NCBI GenBank assembly: GCA_035552155.1
Contig: DASZLX010000028.1
Location: 62,001 to 126,000 of the forward strand
DNA from: DASXHY01 sp035552155
GTDB taxonomy: Bacteria; Verrucomicrobiota; Verrucomicrobiia; Limisphaerales; DASXHY01
DNA: 64,000 bases
Direction of reading: 5' to 3'
Position numbers and translations under genes: made by a program. Within the stretch, counting starts at the first letter, position 1. Every line of letters begins with the position of its first letter. A model generated the notes under the pieces. That model saw only the letters and a list, made by a program, of their open reading frames with translations. It searched no databases and was not told the DNA's origin. Positions 17,485 to 26,883 of the stretch are shown here, one piece after another.

Positions 17485-20400
17485 TACAATCCAATCTAGT
17501 GGAACCCGCACCCAACAGTTCTTCCAACCATTTGGAGCGCCGGCAGCCTTCCCCCAAGACAATCCCGCAAAATATCGGCGCGCCCAATTTGCGCCGCGAG
17601 GTCACTGCCGAGGGAATTTGCATCCTCACTTTCGACCGGCCCGGCTCGTCGGCGAATATTTTCGACCGCGCCACACTGAACGAACTCAACGGACATCTCA
17701 ATTTCGTCGCCGCTCATCCCGAACTTGTGGGGCTGGTTCTGTGCAGCGCCAAGAAATCCATTTTCATCGCAGGGGCGGACTTGCATTCCATCGCCGCGGA
17801 AACCGACCCGGCCAAATTGCGCGAACTGATTGAATTCGGCCAGGCGGTCTTCAATCGCATCGCTGCATTGCCGATGACCACCGTCGCGGCCATCCACGGT
17901 GCCTGCGTCGGCGGCGGTTTTGAAATTTCCCTGGCCTGCGATTGGCGCATGGCCTCGACGGACAAGTCCACGCGCATTGGCTTACCCGAAACACAAATCG
18001 GACTCATCCCGGCGTGGGGCGGCTCCACGCGCCTGCCCCGCCTCATCAGCCTGCCCAAAGCGCTCGATGTCATTCTCGCCGGAAAAACCGTGGTTGCAAA
18101 ACAAGCCCTCAAATATGGAATGGTGGACGCGTTGGTCCCGCGCGAATACCTCCTCGCAACCGCTCTGAAAAAAGTCCATGCCGGCAAGCCGCATCGTCCG
18201 CGCCACGCGCTGAAGAACAATGCTCTCACTGCCGCGGCCGTGTCTGCGTGGCTGCGCCCGAAACTGAACAAAAAAACGCGCGGCCATTATCCGGCGGTTC
18301 AGAAAGCTCTCGAAGTCGTTACGCGCGGAATCAGCCGACCGGTGAAGGAGTCGTTGCGGCTCGAAGTCGATGGCATCATGGAACTCACTCGCGGCCAGAC
18401 CACCCGCAATTTGATTCAGCTTTTCTTTCTCCAAGAACGCGCGAAGAAATTGAGCGTGGCCACGGCTCTGGCCCAGCCGGGAAAATCCGTGCCGCATTGC
18501 GCCGTCGTCGGCGCGGGCGTGATGGGCTCGGGCATTGCGCAATGGCTCAGCGCGAAGGGCCTGCCGGTCATCCTGCGCGACATCAAGCCGGAATTTATCG
18601 CGAAAGGCATGTCGAACATCTCGCGCCTCTACGCGGAAGGCCTGAAACGCCACGCTTTCACTCCCACCGAAGCGCGCGCGGGGTTGGATCGCATTTCTCC
18701 AGCCGCCACGGAAGTGCCGCTGCACACGATTGATTTTGTCATCGAAGCCGCCGTGGAAAACATGGCGCTCAAGAAGGAGGTTTTTCGCAAACTCGAAGCC
18801 GCCGCCGGCGATGAAACCATTCTCGCCACGAACACCTCGGCCCTTTCGATTTCCGAACTCGCCGCCAGCGCCGCCCATCCCGAGCGCATCGTCGGCATCC
18901 ATTTCTTCAATCCAGTGCACCGGATGCAACTGGTTGAAGTGGTTCGCGCGCCTGCCACCAACCCGGCTACAGTCCAGCGCGCGATCCAATTTGTGCAGCA
19001 GATCGGCAAACTGCCGCTGCTCGTGAACGACAGCCCCGGCTTCCTAGTCAACCGCATCCTGGTGCCGTATTTGGTCGAGGCGGGGCTGCTCTTCGAAGCC
19101 GGCGCTAACGCGAAAGACATCGATGACGCCATGCTCGATTTCGGCATGCCCATGGGGCCGCTTCGTCTGCTTGATGAAGTCGGCCTCGATGTCGCGCATC
19201 ACATTTCCATCACGCTCTCGGAAAAATTTCCCGATCGCCTGCGCGTGCCGGAAATTTTGGACAAAATGTTGAAGGCTGGTTTCCTGGGAAAGAAAAGTGG
19301 CCGCGGATTTTACGTTCATTCCAAGGGCGGCAAGACGGATCTGAATTCGCAAACCGACGCATTTCGCACTGGAAATTCGGCGAGCGCCTTCACTCGCCAG
19401 CAACTCCAGGAACGCATGGTGTTATTGATGATCAACGAAGCCGCGCGCTGCCTGGAGGAACAGGTCGTGAGCAGCCCGGAAGACGTGGACTTCGGCATGG
19501 TGATGGGCACCGGCTTCGCACCGTTCCGCGGCGGCCCGCTACGCTATGCGGACGCGGAGGGCAGCGAAAAAATTGTCGCCGCCATGGAACGCTGGACTCG
19601 GGCGGGAGCGGCTTACTTCGAACCGTGTGCCCTGTTGAAACACATGGCCGCACGTAAGGAGACATTTTACGGCGGCACAAATTTCCAAAAAGCGTTGGCC
19701 CCTGAAACGGAGCGCGGCTCCGCCTCTTTGCCGCGGCCAGTCGCGGCGGCGCCCGCACAAACTCACGTCGTCGCGGAACCGCTTCCCGAGCCGCGCTCCA
19801 ACCATGCCGAAGAGGCCCCGGAGTTGATCGACACCTCGAAAATGTCCGCCGGCCAGCGCGCTGCCCTCGAACTTACTGAGGCCGCGCGCGAAAATGCCTC
19901 CGGCAGTTTCGCCAGCCGCATGTTCATGGGCAAATTGGACCTGTCGGGCATCTCGCCCTTCCCCGGCCAAAGCGCGCAGGACCGCGAGCAGGGCGATGTA
20001 TTTCTCAAAAAACTCGAGACGTTTTTGCGCGAGCGCGTGAATCCGGACGAAATCGATCGCACCGGTGAAATTCCACAGGACGTTATTGACGGTCTGGGCG
20101 GCCTGGGGGCGTTCGGAATAAAAATTTCCACGGCCTACAGCGGCCTTGGCCTTTCGCAAACCAATTACTCGCGCGCCGCGATGCTGCTCGGCAGTTACTG
20201 CGGTAATCTCACCGCGCTGCTTTCCGCTCATCAATCCATCGGCGTGCCGCAACCGCTGATTCTATTCGGCACGGAGGAACAAAAACGAAAGTTCCTGCCG
20301 CGCGTCGCCAAAGGGGAAATTTCCGCCTTCGCCCTCACTGAAACCGGCGTGGGCTCCGATCCCGCCAACATGCAAACACACGCGGAGCCGACCGAGGACG

Positions 20401-21680
20401 GGAAATTTTTCATCCTGAACGGCGAAAAACTCTGGTGCACGAACGGCACCAAGGCCGGCGTCATCATCGTCATGGCGCGCACGCCGGCCAAGATGGTCCG
20501 CGGCAAATCGAAAAAACAAATCACGGCTTTCATCGTCGAGATGGATTCGCCCGGAATCGAAGTGGCGCACCGCTGCCATTTCATGGGATTGCGCGCGCTT
20601 TACAACGGCGTGATTCGTTTCAAAAACGTCCGGGTGCCGCGCGAAAATATCGTGCTCGCCGAAGGCAAGGGCCTACGCGTGGCGCTCACGACTTTGAATA
20701 CGGGACGGCTCACCCTCCCCGCCGCGTGCGTGGGCCTGAGCAAGCGTTGCCTGGAAATTTCAAAAAAATGGGCCGCCGAACGCTCGCAATGGGGCGCCGC
20801 GATCGGCAAGCACGCCGCCATTGCGGACAAGATCGCGCACATGGCCGCCAACACTTTCGCAATGGAAGCGATGACGCTGCTTACCTCCGGCCTGGTCGCG
20901 CGTGACAAGCACGCCGATATCCGGCTGGAAGCCGCGATGTGCAAATTGTGGGGCAGCGAAATGGCCTGGCAAATCACGAACGACACGATGCAAATTCGCG
21001 GCGGCCGCGGCTACGAGACGGCGGAATCCCTGCGCGCGCGCGGCGACGAGCCCGTGGCGGTGGAACGCTTCATGCGCGATTGCCGCATCAATACCATCTT
21101 TGAAGGCTCGAGTGAAATCATGCGTCTCTTCGTCGCGCGCGAAGCGCTCGACCCGCATTTGAAAATCGCCGCCGCCGCCCTCGACTCGCGGCTCCCTATG
21201 TCCAAGCGCCTCCGCGCCGCGTTCAAAGCGGGATGTTTTTACGCCGGCTGGTATCCGCGTCAATGGCTGCCGTTCAATGCCGTTCATGTTCCCGGCATGG
21301 ACGCGCGGCTCAAGAAGCACCTGCGCTACGCCGCGAGGACCAGCCGCAAGCTTGCCCGCGCCTTGTTTCACGCCATGGTCCGTTTCGGCCCGAAGCTCGA
21401 GCGCCAGCAGGTTCTACTCGGCCGCTTCGTGGACATCGGCGCGGAACTGTTTGCCATCACCGCGACCTGCCTGCGCGCGCAGGCCTTGATGAAGGAAAAA
21501 GGGAGTTCGCCTGAAGTCCGCGAGATGACGGATTATTTCTGCAATTCCGCCCGCCTGCGCATCGCCCATCTCTTCCGCGAACTCCATCACAACGCCGACG
21601 GCCAGGGCTATCGTCTCGCGCAAAAAGTTTTGGCCGGCGAACAGGATTGGCTGCGCGAGGGGATTTTGCGGCACGACTAA
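17481..21680 (+). CDS. Fusion of fatty-oxidation alpha subunit (enoyl-CoA hydratase/3-hydroxyacyl-CoA dehydrogenase) with acyl-CoA dehydrogenase
   Basis: One uninterrupted frame encodes 1399 residues. Residues 35-320 are a crotonase domain with the glutamates of GGGFE (148) and GLPE (170). Residues 340-730 are the NAD-dependent 3-hydroxyacyl-CoA dehydrogenase with GAGVMGSG (344-351) and catalytic His474 in HFFNPVH. A Pro/Ala/Glu-rich linker covers about 740-800. Residues 835-1399 are a VLCAD/ACAD9-type acyl-CoA dehydrogenase with Glu1208 in FEGSSEI and a C-terminal extension like that used by VLCAD at the membrane. Three successive beta-oxidation activities thus sit on one chain, beside the thiolase. 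The start is fixed by GGAGG at 17472-17476 and the ATGA overlap; the frame upstream (from 17238) is thiolase shadow. Confidence 0.94.
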   Translation: MIQSNLVEPAPNSSSNHLERRQPSPKTIPQNIGAPNLRREVTAEGICILTFDRPGSSANIFDRATLNELNGHLNFVAAHPELVGLVLCSAKKSIFIAGADLHSIAAETDPAKLRELIEFGQAVFNRIAALPMTTVAAIHGACVGGGFEISLACDWRMASTDKSTRIGLPETQIGLIPAWGGSTRLPRLISLPKALDVILAGKTVVAKQALKYGMVDALVPREYLLATALKKVHAGKPHRPRHALKNNALTAAAVSAWLRPKLNKKTRGHYPAVQKALEVVTRGISRPVKESLRLEVDGIMELTRGQTTRNLIQLFFLQERAKKLSVATALAQPGKSVPHCAVVGAGVMGSGIAQWLSAKGLPVILRDIKPEFIAKGMSNISRLYAEGLKRHAFTPTEARAGLDRISPAATEVPLHTIDFVIEAAVENMALKKEVFRKLEAAAGDETILATNTSALSISELAASAAHPERIVGIHFFNPVHRMQLVEVVRAPATNPATVQRAIQFVQQIGKLPLLVNDSPGFLVNRILVPYLVEAGLLFEAGANAKDIDDAMLDFGMPMGPLRLLDEVGLDVAHHISITLSEKFPDRLRVPEILDKMLKAGFLGKKSGRGFYVHSKGGKTDLNSQTDAFRTGNSASAFTRQQLQERMVLLMINEAARCLEEQVVSSPEDVDFGMVMGTGFAPFRGGPLRYADAEGSEKIVAAMERWTRAGAAYFEPCALLKHMAARKETFYGGTNFQKALAPETERGSASLPRPVAAAPAQTHVVAEPLPEPRSNHAEEAPELIDTSKMSAGQRAALELTEAARENASGSFASRMFMGKLDLSGISPFPGQSAQDREQGDVFLKKLETFLRERVNPDEIDRTGEIPQDVIDGLGGLGAFGIKISTAYSGLGLSQTNYSRAAMLLGSYCGNLTALLSAHQSIGVPQPLILFGTEEQKRKFLPRVAKGEISAFALTETGVGSDPANMQTHAEPTEDGKFFILNGEKLWCTNGTKAGVIIVMARTPAKMVRGKSKKQITAFIVEMDSPGIEVAHRCHFMGLRALYNGVIRFKNVRVPRENIVLAEGKGLRVALTTLNTGRLTLPAACVGLSKRCLEISKKWAAERSQWGAAIGKHAAIADKIAHMAANTFAMEAMTLLTSGLVARDKHADIRLEAAMCKLWGSEMAWQITNDTMQIRGGRGYETAESLRARGDEPVAVERFMRDCRINTIFEGSSEIMRLFVAREALDPHLKIAAAALDSRLPMSKRLRAAFKAGCFYAGWYPRQWLPFNAVHVPGMDARLKKHLRYAARTSRKLARALFHAMVRFGPKLERQQVLLGRFVDIGAELFAITATCLRAQALMKEKGSSPEVREMTDYFCNSARLRIAHLFRELHHNADGQGYRLAQKVLAGEQDWLREGILRHD

Positions 21681-21715
21681 AAAAATACGGTGGCTGCAGA
21701 CGTCAGCCTCGGTGC

Positions 21716-21770
21716 CATTCACGCTTGCGCCGCTGGACGCGGCGCGGACAGCGCAGCGCGCTGTCCCTAC
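21716..21770. repeat. Dispersed repeat, second copy of the 61-122 element
   Basis: ATTCACGCTTGCGCCGCTGG and the following CGCGGCGC...GCGCTGTCCCTACC closely match 61-122. The repeat occupies the whole gap between the convergent beta-oxidation operon and the aminotransferase gene, where it may act as a transcription barrier. It ends with no T-run, so a rho-independent terminator is not evident. Confidence 0.65.
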
Positions 21771-21771
21771 C

Positions 21772-23112
21772 TCAAACACCGCCAAACGCCTCGTCCAACA
21801 CTGCCAGCACAAAATCCGCGTCCGCCTGCGTGATGCACATCGGCGGCGCAAAGCGAATCGTTTGGCCCCACAGCCCCCCTTTGCCGAGCAGCAGACCCAG
21901 GTCCTTCGCCGTCTCCACCACCTGCGCGCACTCGGCAGTCGCCGGCGCTTTCGTCGCGCGGTCCTTCACCATTTCGATGCCCACCATCAATCCCTTGCCG
22001 CGCACATCGCCGATCACCTTGTGTTTTTCCTGAAGCTTCTTTAACCCGGCAAAAATGTAATTGCCGATCTTCAACGAATTCGCCTGCAGATTTTCTTTTT
22101 CAATCACTTCCAATACGGCCTTGCCGATCGCGCTGACCACGGGGTTGCCGCCGAACGTGTTGAAATGCACTTTGCCCGTGAGCGACTGTGCAATTTTCGG
22201 CGTCGTCACCACCGCCCCCAACGGACACCCGTTGCCGATGCCTTTCGCCAGCGTCACAATGTCCGGAATCACGCCCTGTGTTTCAAAGCCCCAAAAGTGC
22301 GTGCCCGTGCGCCCAAAGCCGGTCTGCACCTCGTCCGCGATGCACACCCCGCCGACGGCGCGAACGTCTTCGTAAACTCTCTTGAGATAGCCTTGGGGAA
22401 ACTCGACAAAACCTCCCACGCCCTGGATGGACTCCGCGATGAATGCCGCAACTTTTCCAGGCGTCGCATACTCGATCAGGCTCTTCACGTCGTCCGCATA
22501 TTTCTTTCCCGCGTCCGGATCGTCGTAGCCGAACGGCCCGCGATACGGATACGGCGCCAGCGCGTGATGCACGCCGAAACTGTGCGGCACATTGAATTTC
22601 CAATTGCTGTGCGCGGTCAGAGACATCCCCGACGCATTGCCGCCGTGATACGCGTTGCGCAGCGCAATCACGTCGTAATTCCCGGTCGAAACCCGCGCCA
22701 TCAACAATGCCAGGTCGTTTGCCTCCGAGCCTGAATTCACGAAATAGCACATCTTCAAATCGCCGGGCATTTTCGAGGCGAGCTTTTCGGCGTAGAGCGC
22801 CACGTTCGGATGCAGATAAATCGTGGTCGCATGTTGCAGCGTTTCATTCTGGCGATTTGCCGCCTCGACCACGTGTGGATGGCAATGGCCCACGCTCACC
22901 GTCACAATGCCGCCGAGACCGTCCAGGTAACGTTTGCCGGTTTCGTCCCAGACATATTGCATTTTTCCCTCCACCAGCATGATGTGCTTTTTGTAGTAGA
23001 GAATGATTCCGGGGTTCATGAACTGCTTGCGCGCGGCCAGCACTTCTTCGGCGGACGGCCCGGAATACGTCCGCGGTTTATGGTTCGTCGGCGGCAACGG
23101 TATTTCTTTCAT
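21772..23112 (-). CDS. Class III PLP aminotransferase, AGXT2-like (beta-alanine/3-aminoisobutyrate transaminase)
   Basis: The 446-residue protein shows the class III aminotransferase core: FVNSGSEANDLAL for PLP phosphate binding, IADEVQTGFGRTG with the pyridine-binding Asp, and TLAKGIGNGCPLGA with the Schiff-base Lys. The N-terminus (MNPGIILYYKKHIMLVEGK) is typical of the alanine-glyoxylate aminotransferase 2 group, which also transaminates beta-alanine and 3-aminoisobutyrate. Those are the products of uracil and thymine breakdown, and every other enzyme of that route lies within 12 kb, so this is the probable role. The products would be malonate semialdehyde and methylmalonate semialdehyde. 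It ends a long minus-strand gene series, 6 bases after the permease gene. Confidence 0.88.
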   Translation of the reverse strand: MKEIPLPPTNHKPRTYSGPSAEEVLAARKQFMNPGIILYYKKHIMLVEGKMQYVWDETGKRYLDGLGGIVTVSVGHCHPHVVEAANRQNETLQHATTIYLHPNVALYAEKLASKMPGDLKMCYFVNSGSEANDLALLMARVSTGNYDVIALRNAYHGGNASGMSLTAHSNWKFNVPHSFGVHHALAPYPYRGPFGYDDPDAGKKYADDVKSLIEYATPGKVAAFIAESIQGVGGFVEFPQGYLKRVYEDVRAVGGVCIADEVQTGFGRTGTHFWGFETQGVIPDIVTLAKGIGNGCPLGAVVTTPKIAQSLTGKVHFNTFGGNPVVSAIGKAVLEVIEKENLQANSLKIGNYIFAGLKKLQEKHKVIGDVRGKGLMVGIEMVKDRATKAPATAECAQVVETAKDLGLLLGKGGLWGQTIRFAPPMCITQADADFVLAVLDEAFGGV

Positions 23113-23118
23113 AAAGCA

Positions 23119-24618
23119 TCAAAGTTTCGGCGCGAGCCTGCGCAAGACAAGATAAATTGTGAATGCCAGGGCAAAACCAATGAACCAAGCGTAATCGAAC
23201 AGCGCAACCAAACCCGCCGGGACATTCGCGGGATTGAGCTGATGCACCGTCACCAGAAAGCCCGGCAAACTCGGCAGCACCGCCAGCACGAACGCCATGA
23301 TCGCCACGTAACTGAATCCATTTTTAAAACTGTATTCGCCATCAGTTTTGTAGAGCGCCGAAAGGTTCAGTTTGCAGCGGCGATAAACAAAATAATCCGC
23401 GATAAGAATTCCGCCGATCGGCCCCAGCAACGCGCCATAACCGCCCAGCCATTGAAAAATATAACTGTCCGGATTCGCCAGCAGTTTCCAGGGCATCATC
23501 ACGACTCCCACAATCCCGGTGATAAATCCGCCCGTGCGGAACGAAATTTTCCTGGGCGCAAGATGCGAAAAATCATTCGCCGGGCTGACGACATTCGCGG
23601 CGATGTTTGTCGCCAGCGTGGCGAGGCACAGCGCCACCATGGCAAACACCAGCACCGCGCGGTTTTCAAAATGCGTGAGCACGTCCACCGGGTCCCAAAT
23701 GGTCTTGCCGAAGATGATTTTTGTCGCCGAAGTCACGGCCACTCCGATGAAGGAATACAGCGCCATCGTCAACGGCAGCCCCAGCGCCTGGCCGAATATC
23801 TGGTCACGCTGCGTTTTTGCGTAGCGCGAGAAATCAGGAATATTCAGCGAAAGCGTGGCCCAAAAGCCGACCATGCCGGTGAGCGCGGGGAAAAAATATT
23901 TCCAAAATTCTCCCGCCTTCGGCTGGCCCGGATCGAATTGAGACGGTTGCGATAGAATCGGCCCGAAGCCACCAGCCTTGCGATAGGCCCAGAACAAAAA
24001 CAGCAAGCCCAACGCGATAAGCAACGGCGCTTTGATGTTCAGCAGCCAGCGGATGGTATCGATGCCGCGATAGATGACGGCCATGTTCACGACCCAAAAG
24101 AAAAGGAAGCAGGCGAACTGCCCGCCAGTGATCCCCAGCCAGTTTGTTGGTTGAGCAGAGTTCAGATTAAAAACGGTGACGCAGATTTTGTAAATCGCTT
24201 CACCGCCAATCCACGTTTGAATGCCAAACCACCCGCACGCGACTAGTGCGCGCAAGATTGCCGGCACATTCGCTCCCAGAATTCCGAACGACGCGCGACA
24301 ATACACCGGGAACGGAATTCCATAGAGCGTTCCCGCGTGCGCGTTGAGAATCATCGGGATGAGCACGATCACGTTGGCCAGAAAAATCGTGAGTATCGCC
24401 TGCGACCAATTCATGCCGCCGGTGATCAGCCCGGAGGCCAGCATGTAAGTGGGGATGCAAGCCGACATGGAAATCCACAACGCCGCGAAGCTCAACATTC
24501 CCCATTTCCGCCGCGATGCCGGCACGGGCGCGAGGTCGTCGTTATAGAGCCGGCTCTGCCGGATGTCCGCCTCCACGTCCGGCGCGTTGGTGGCGAGACC
24601 GGAATCGATTTGGCTCAT
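23119..24618 (-). CDS. NCS1-family nucleobase/hydantoin:cation symporter
   Basis: The 499-residue integral membrane protein has about twelve predicted hydrophobic segments. It retains positions that contact substrate in the hydantoin carrier Mhp1: Trp in GIQTWIGG, Trp in GFWATLSLNIPDFSRYAK, and Asn in ATNIAANVVSPANDFS. NCS1 carriers import uracil, thymine, allantoin, cytosine or hydantoins with Na+ or H+. Given its place inside a pyrimidine-degrading gene set, uracil/thymine or dihydropyrimidine uptake is the best guess. The ATG at 24618 is supported by the usual soluble N-terminus before helix 1. It lies 7 bases after the methylcitrate synthase gene and 6 before the aminotransferase gene. 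Confidence 0.9.
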   Translation of the reverse strand: MSQIDSGLATNAPDVEADIRQSRLYNDDLAPVPASRRKWGMLSFAALWISMSACIPTYMLASGLITGGMNWSQAILTIFLANVIVLIPMILNAHAGTLYGIPFPVYCRASFGILGANVPAILRALVACGWFGIQTWIGGEAIYKICVTVFNLNSAQPTNWLGITGGQFACFLFFWVVNMAVIYRGIDTIRWLLNIKAPLLIALGLLFLFWAYRKAGGFGPILSQPSQFDPGQPKAGEFWKYFFPALTGMVGFWATLSLNIPDFSRYAKTQRDQIFGQALGLPLTMALYSFIGVAVTSATKIIFGKTIWDPVDVLTHFENRAVLVFAMVALCLATLATNIAANVVSPANDFSHLAPRKISFRTGGFITGIVGVVMMPWKLLANPDSYIFQWLGGYGALLGPIGGILIADYFVYRRCKLNLSALYKTDGEYSFKNGFSYVAIMAFVLAVLPSLPGFLVTVHQLNPANVPAGLVALFDYAWFIGFALAFTIYLVLRRLAPKL

Positions 24619-24625
24619 GCGAGGT

Positions 24626-25756
24626 TCATCCCCTTTGCGCCGGCGGAATCACGTGCCGCTCACCCGGGCCGGTGTATTTTGAAAGTGGCCGGATCAAACG
24701 ATTGTTCGCCAGTTGTTCCATGATGTGCGCCGTCCAGCCGGTGATGCGCGCCATCACAAAAAATGGCGTGAAGAGATCGATGTCGAAACCCATCAGGTAA
24801 TAGGCGGGGCCGGACGGAAAATCCAGGTTGGGATGAATCTTCTTTTCCTCGAGCATGACGGCTTCAAGGATGTCCTCAATCTCGAGCCACTTCGATTGGC
24901 CGGTAAATTCCGCCGCCTGGCGCGCGTAACGCTTCATCGTCGGCACGCGCGAATCGCCGCTCTTGTAAACGCGATGCCCAAAGCCCATGACCACGCGTTT
25001 GTCGCGCAGCGCCTTCAGCATCCATTCGCGCGCGCGCGCCGGCTCGCCAATTTCCAGCAGCATATGCATCACGGCTTCGTTGGCGCCCCCGTGCAACGCT
25101 CCCTTGAGCGACGCGATGCCGCCCACCACGCCGCTGTAAAGGTCCGACCGGCTCGAAACCACCGTGCGCGCGGTGAAGGTGGACGCATTGAAACCGTGCT
25201 CGGCGTAAAGCACCAGGGAAACTTCGAAGACTTTTACGAGCGGCGGCGCCGGCACTTTGCCGAACATCATGTGGAAAAAATTTTCGACAAATCCCAAATC
25301 ATCGCGCGGCGGAATAAATTCCTGCCCTTTGCGCAAGCGATGAAAGGCGGCGATCATCGTCGGAATCTTCGCCATGAGGCTGATGGAGCGCCGCAGATTC
25401 GCGGCCGCATCGGCCTGGTCCCTCTCCGCGTCCTCCATCCCGAGAAAACTCACCGCGGTTCGCAAAACATCCATCGGGTGCGCAGTGCGCGGGGATTTCT
25501 GAATGACACTTAACAAATCCCGGCTGATGCCCCGCTGGCTCCGTCCCGATTCCATAAATCCGGCCAGTTCAGTCTGCGACGGCAATTCACCCTTCCAGAT
25601 CAGCCACGCCACTTCTTCGAACCGGCAATGCTCCGCGAGTTCCTGCACCGGGTAACCGCGATAGACGAGCGAATTGATCTCGGGCATCACTTTCGAGATG
25701 CTCGAGGTATCCACCACGACTCCATCCAGGCCGTAATGAATGACTTCTTCGCTCAT
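24626..25756 (-). CDS. prpC: 2-Methylcitrate synthase / citrate synthase family
   Basis: The 376-residue length and sequence match the short citrate-synthase type that includes PrpC and CitZ. Active-site elements are visible: His in GALHGGANEAVMH, and GFGHRVYKSGDSR with the second His. It condenses oxaloacetate with propionyl-CoA (or acetyl-CoA). The 2-methylcitrate role is chosen because prpB and prpD follow upstream on the same strand; sequence alone cannot exclude citrate synthase activity. It uses the propionyl-CoA that MmsA (30494-31990) would make from thymine-derived methylmalonate semialdehyde. Start at the ATG 25754-25756, with homology from the first residues. Confidence 0.9.
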   Translation of the reverse strand: MSEEVIHYGLDGVVVDTSSISKVMPEINSLVYRGYPVQELAEHCRFEEVAWLIWKGELPSQTELAGFMESGRSQRGISRDLLSVIQKSPRTAHPMDVLRTAVSFLGMEDAERDQADAAANLRRSISLMAKIPTMIAAFHRLRKGQEFIPPRDDLGFVENFFHMMFGKVPAPPLVKVFEVSLVLYAEHGFNASTFTARTVVSSRSDLYSGVVGGIASLKGALHGGANEAVMHMLLEIGEPARAREWMLKALRDKRVVMGFGHRVYKSGDSRVPTMKRYARQAAEFTGQSKWLEIEDILEAVMLEEKKIHPNLDFPSGPAYYLMGFDIDLFTPFFVMARITGWTAHIMEQLANNRLIRPLSKYTGPGERHVIPPAQRG

Positions 25757-25871
25757 AATCTCCGTCGTAGCAGCCGACGTATGAAGGCTCCATTCAATTC
25801 GTCAAAAACATATTCACATTGAAACGAGCACGGATGGAAACAAGCGAGACGCTCGTCCTGCGGTTAACGCG

Positions 25872-26765
25872 CTACAGCTTGAAATTAAACACGTCCTTGT
25901 CGAATTGCTCGTAATCCTGGTAGCGCAGCAATTCATAAAGCTCCGCGCGCGTCTGCATGTCCTTCAACAGCGATTCCTGCGTGCCATCCTTTTTCAAAAC
26001 AGCCAGCCCAGCTTCCACGGCCTTCATCGCGAGGCGCAGGGATGTCACCGGATAAATGACCACGCTGACGCCGGCGTCCGCGAGCTGCCGAGTCGTCAGC
26101 AATTTGCTTTTGCCGAACTCGGTCATGTTGGCCAGCAACGGCACCGGCACGGCCTTCTTGAATTTTTCAAACTCGCCCGCGTCCGCAAGCGCTTCGGGAA
26201 AAATCATATCCGCGCCGGCGTCCATGTACGCTTTGGCCCGCTCAACCGCGCCCTCCAAACCTTCGGCGGCGCGCGCATCGGTGCGGGCAATAATCACGAA
26301 GTTCGGATCGCGACGCGCGGTTGCCGCAGCGCGAATTTTTTTCACCATGTCACCCGTGACGACCAGGGCCTTGCCGTCCAAATGGCCGCAACGCTTCGGA
26401 TTTTGCTGGTCCTCAAAATGGCAGCCGCACAATCCGAATTCCTCCAACTCCTGCACCGTGCGCGCCGCGTTCATGGGCTCGCCAAAACCGGTGTCGGCGT
26501 CGATAATCGCCGGCAGGTCCGTTGCGCGCGCGATGGCTCGGCCGCGTTGGGAAACCTCGCTGAGGGTCGTCAGCCCGACGTCGGGCAGGCCAAGATCATT
26601 GGCAAGTACCGCACCGGAAATGTAAACTCCCTCAAACCCGTGCCGCTCGATGAGCAGGGAAACCAGCGGTGAAAACGCCCCGGGAAACCGCAGCAGTTTT
26701 CCGGACTTCAGCGCCGCGCGGAAATCAGCGCGTTTCTCCGCGGGCGATTTTCTGGAGAACAGCAT
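25872..26765 (-). CDS. prpB: 2-Methylisocitrate lyase
   Basis: The 297-residue product has the PrpB/ICL-superfamily barrel signature, including ADTGFGEPMNAARTV for Mg2+ binding and the catalytic loop KRCGHLDGK. It splits 2-methylisocitrate into pyruvate and succinate, the exit of the methylcitrate cycle. The frame is open to 26879, which would add 38 residues. The ATG at 26763-26765 (MLFSRKSPAEKRADFRAAL) gives the normal PrpB length and was chosen. A gap of 115 bases separates it from prpC and 118 from prpD when this start is used, so each gene may have its own leader, although all face the same way. Confidence 0.93.
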   Translation of the reverse strand: MLFSRKSPAEKRADFRAALKSGKLLRFPGAFSPLVSLLIERHGFEGVYISGAVLANDLGLPDVGLTTLSEVSQRGRAIARATDLPAIIDADTGFGEPMNAARTVQELEEFGLCGCHFEDQQNPKRCGHLDGKALVVTGDMVKKIRAAATARRDPNFVIIARTDARAAEGLEGAVERAKAYMDAGADMIFPEALADAGEFEKFKKAVPVPLLANMTEFGKSKLLTTRQLADAGVSVVIYPVTSLRLAMKAVEAGLAVLKKDGTQESLLKDMQTRAELYELLRYQDYEQFDKDVFNFKL

Positions 26766-26883
26766 GTTGGAAAATGCCACGTTTATCTCTGACCCCGCAA
26801 GCGAATCCCGTCTTGCGTCAGCAGGGCTGAAAGCCTGAAACATGATAGCCCGGCCCACACAAGCGCACGTCTCATCCAAGTCC

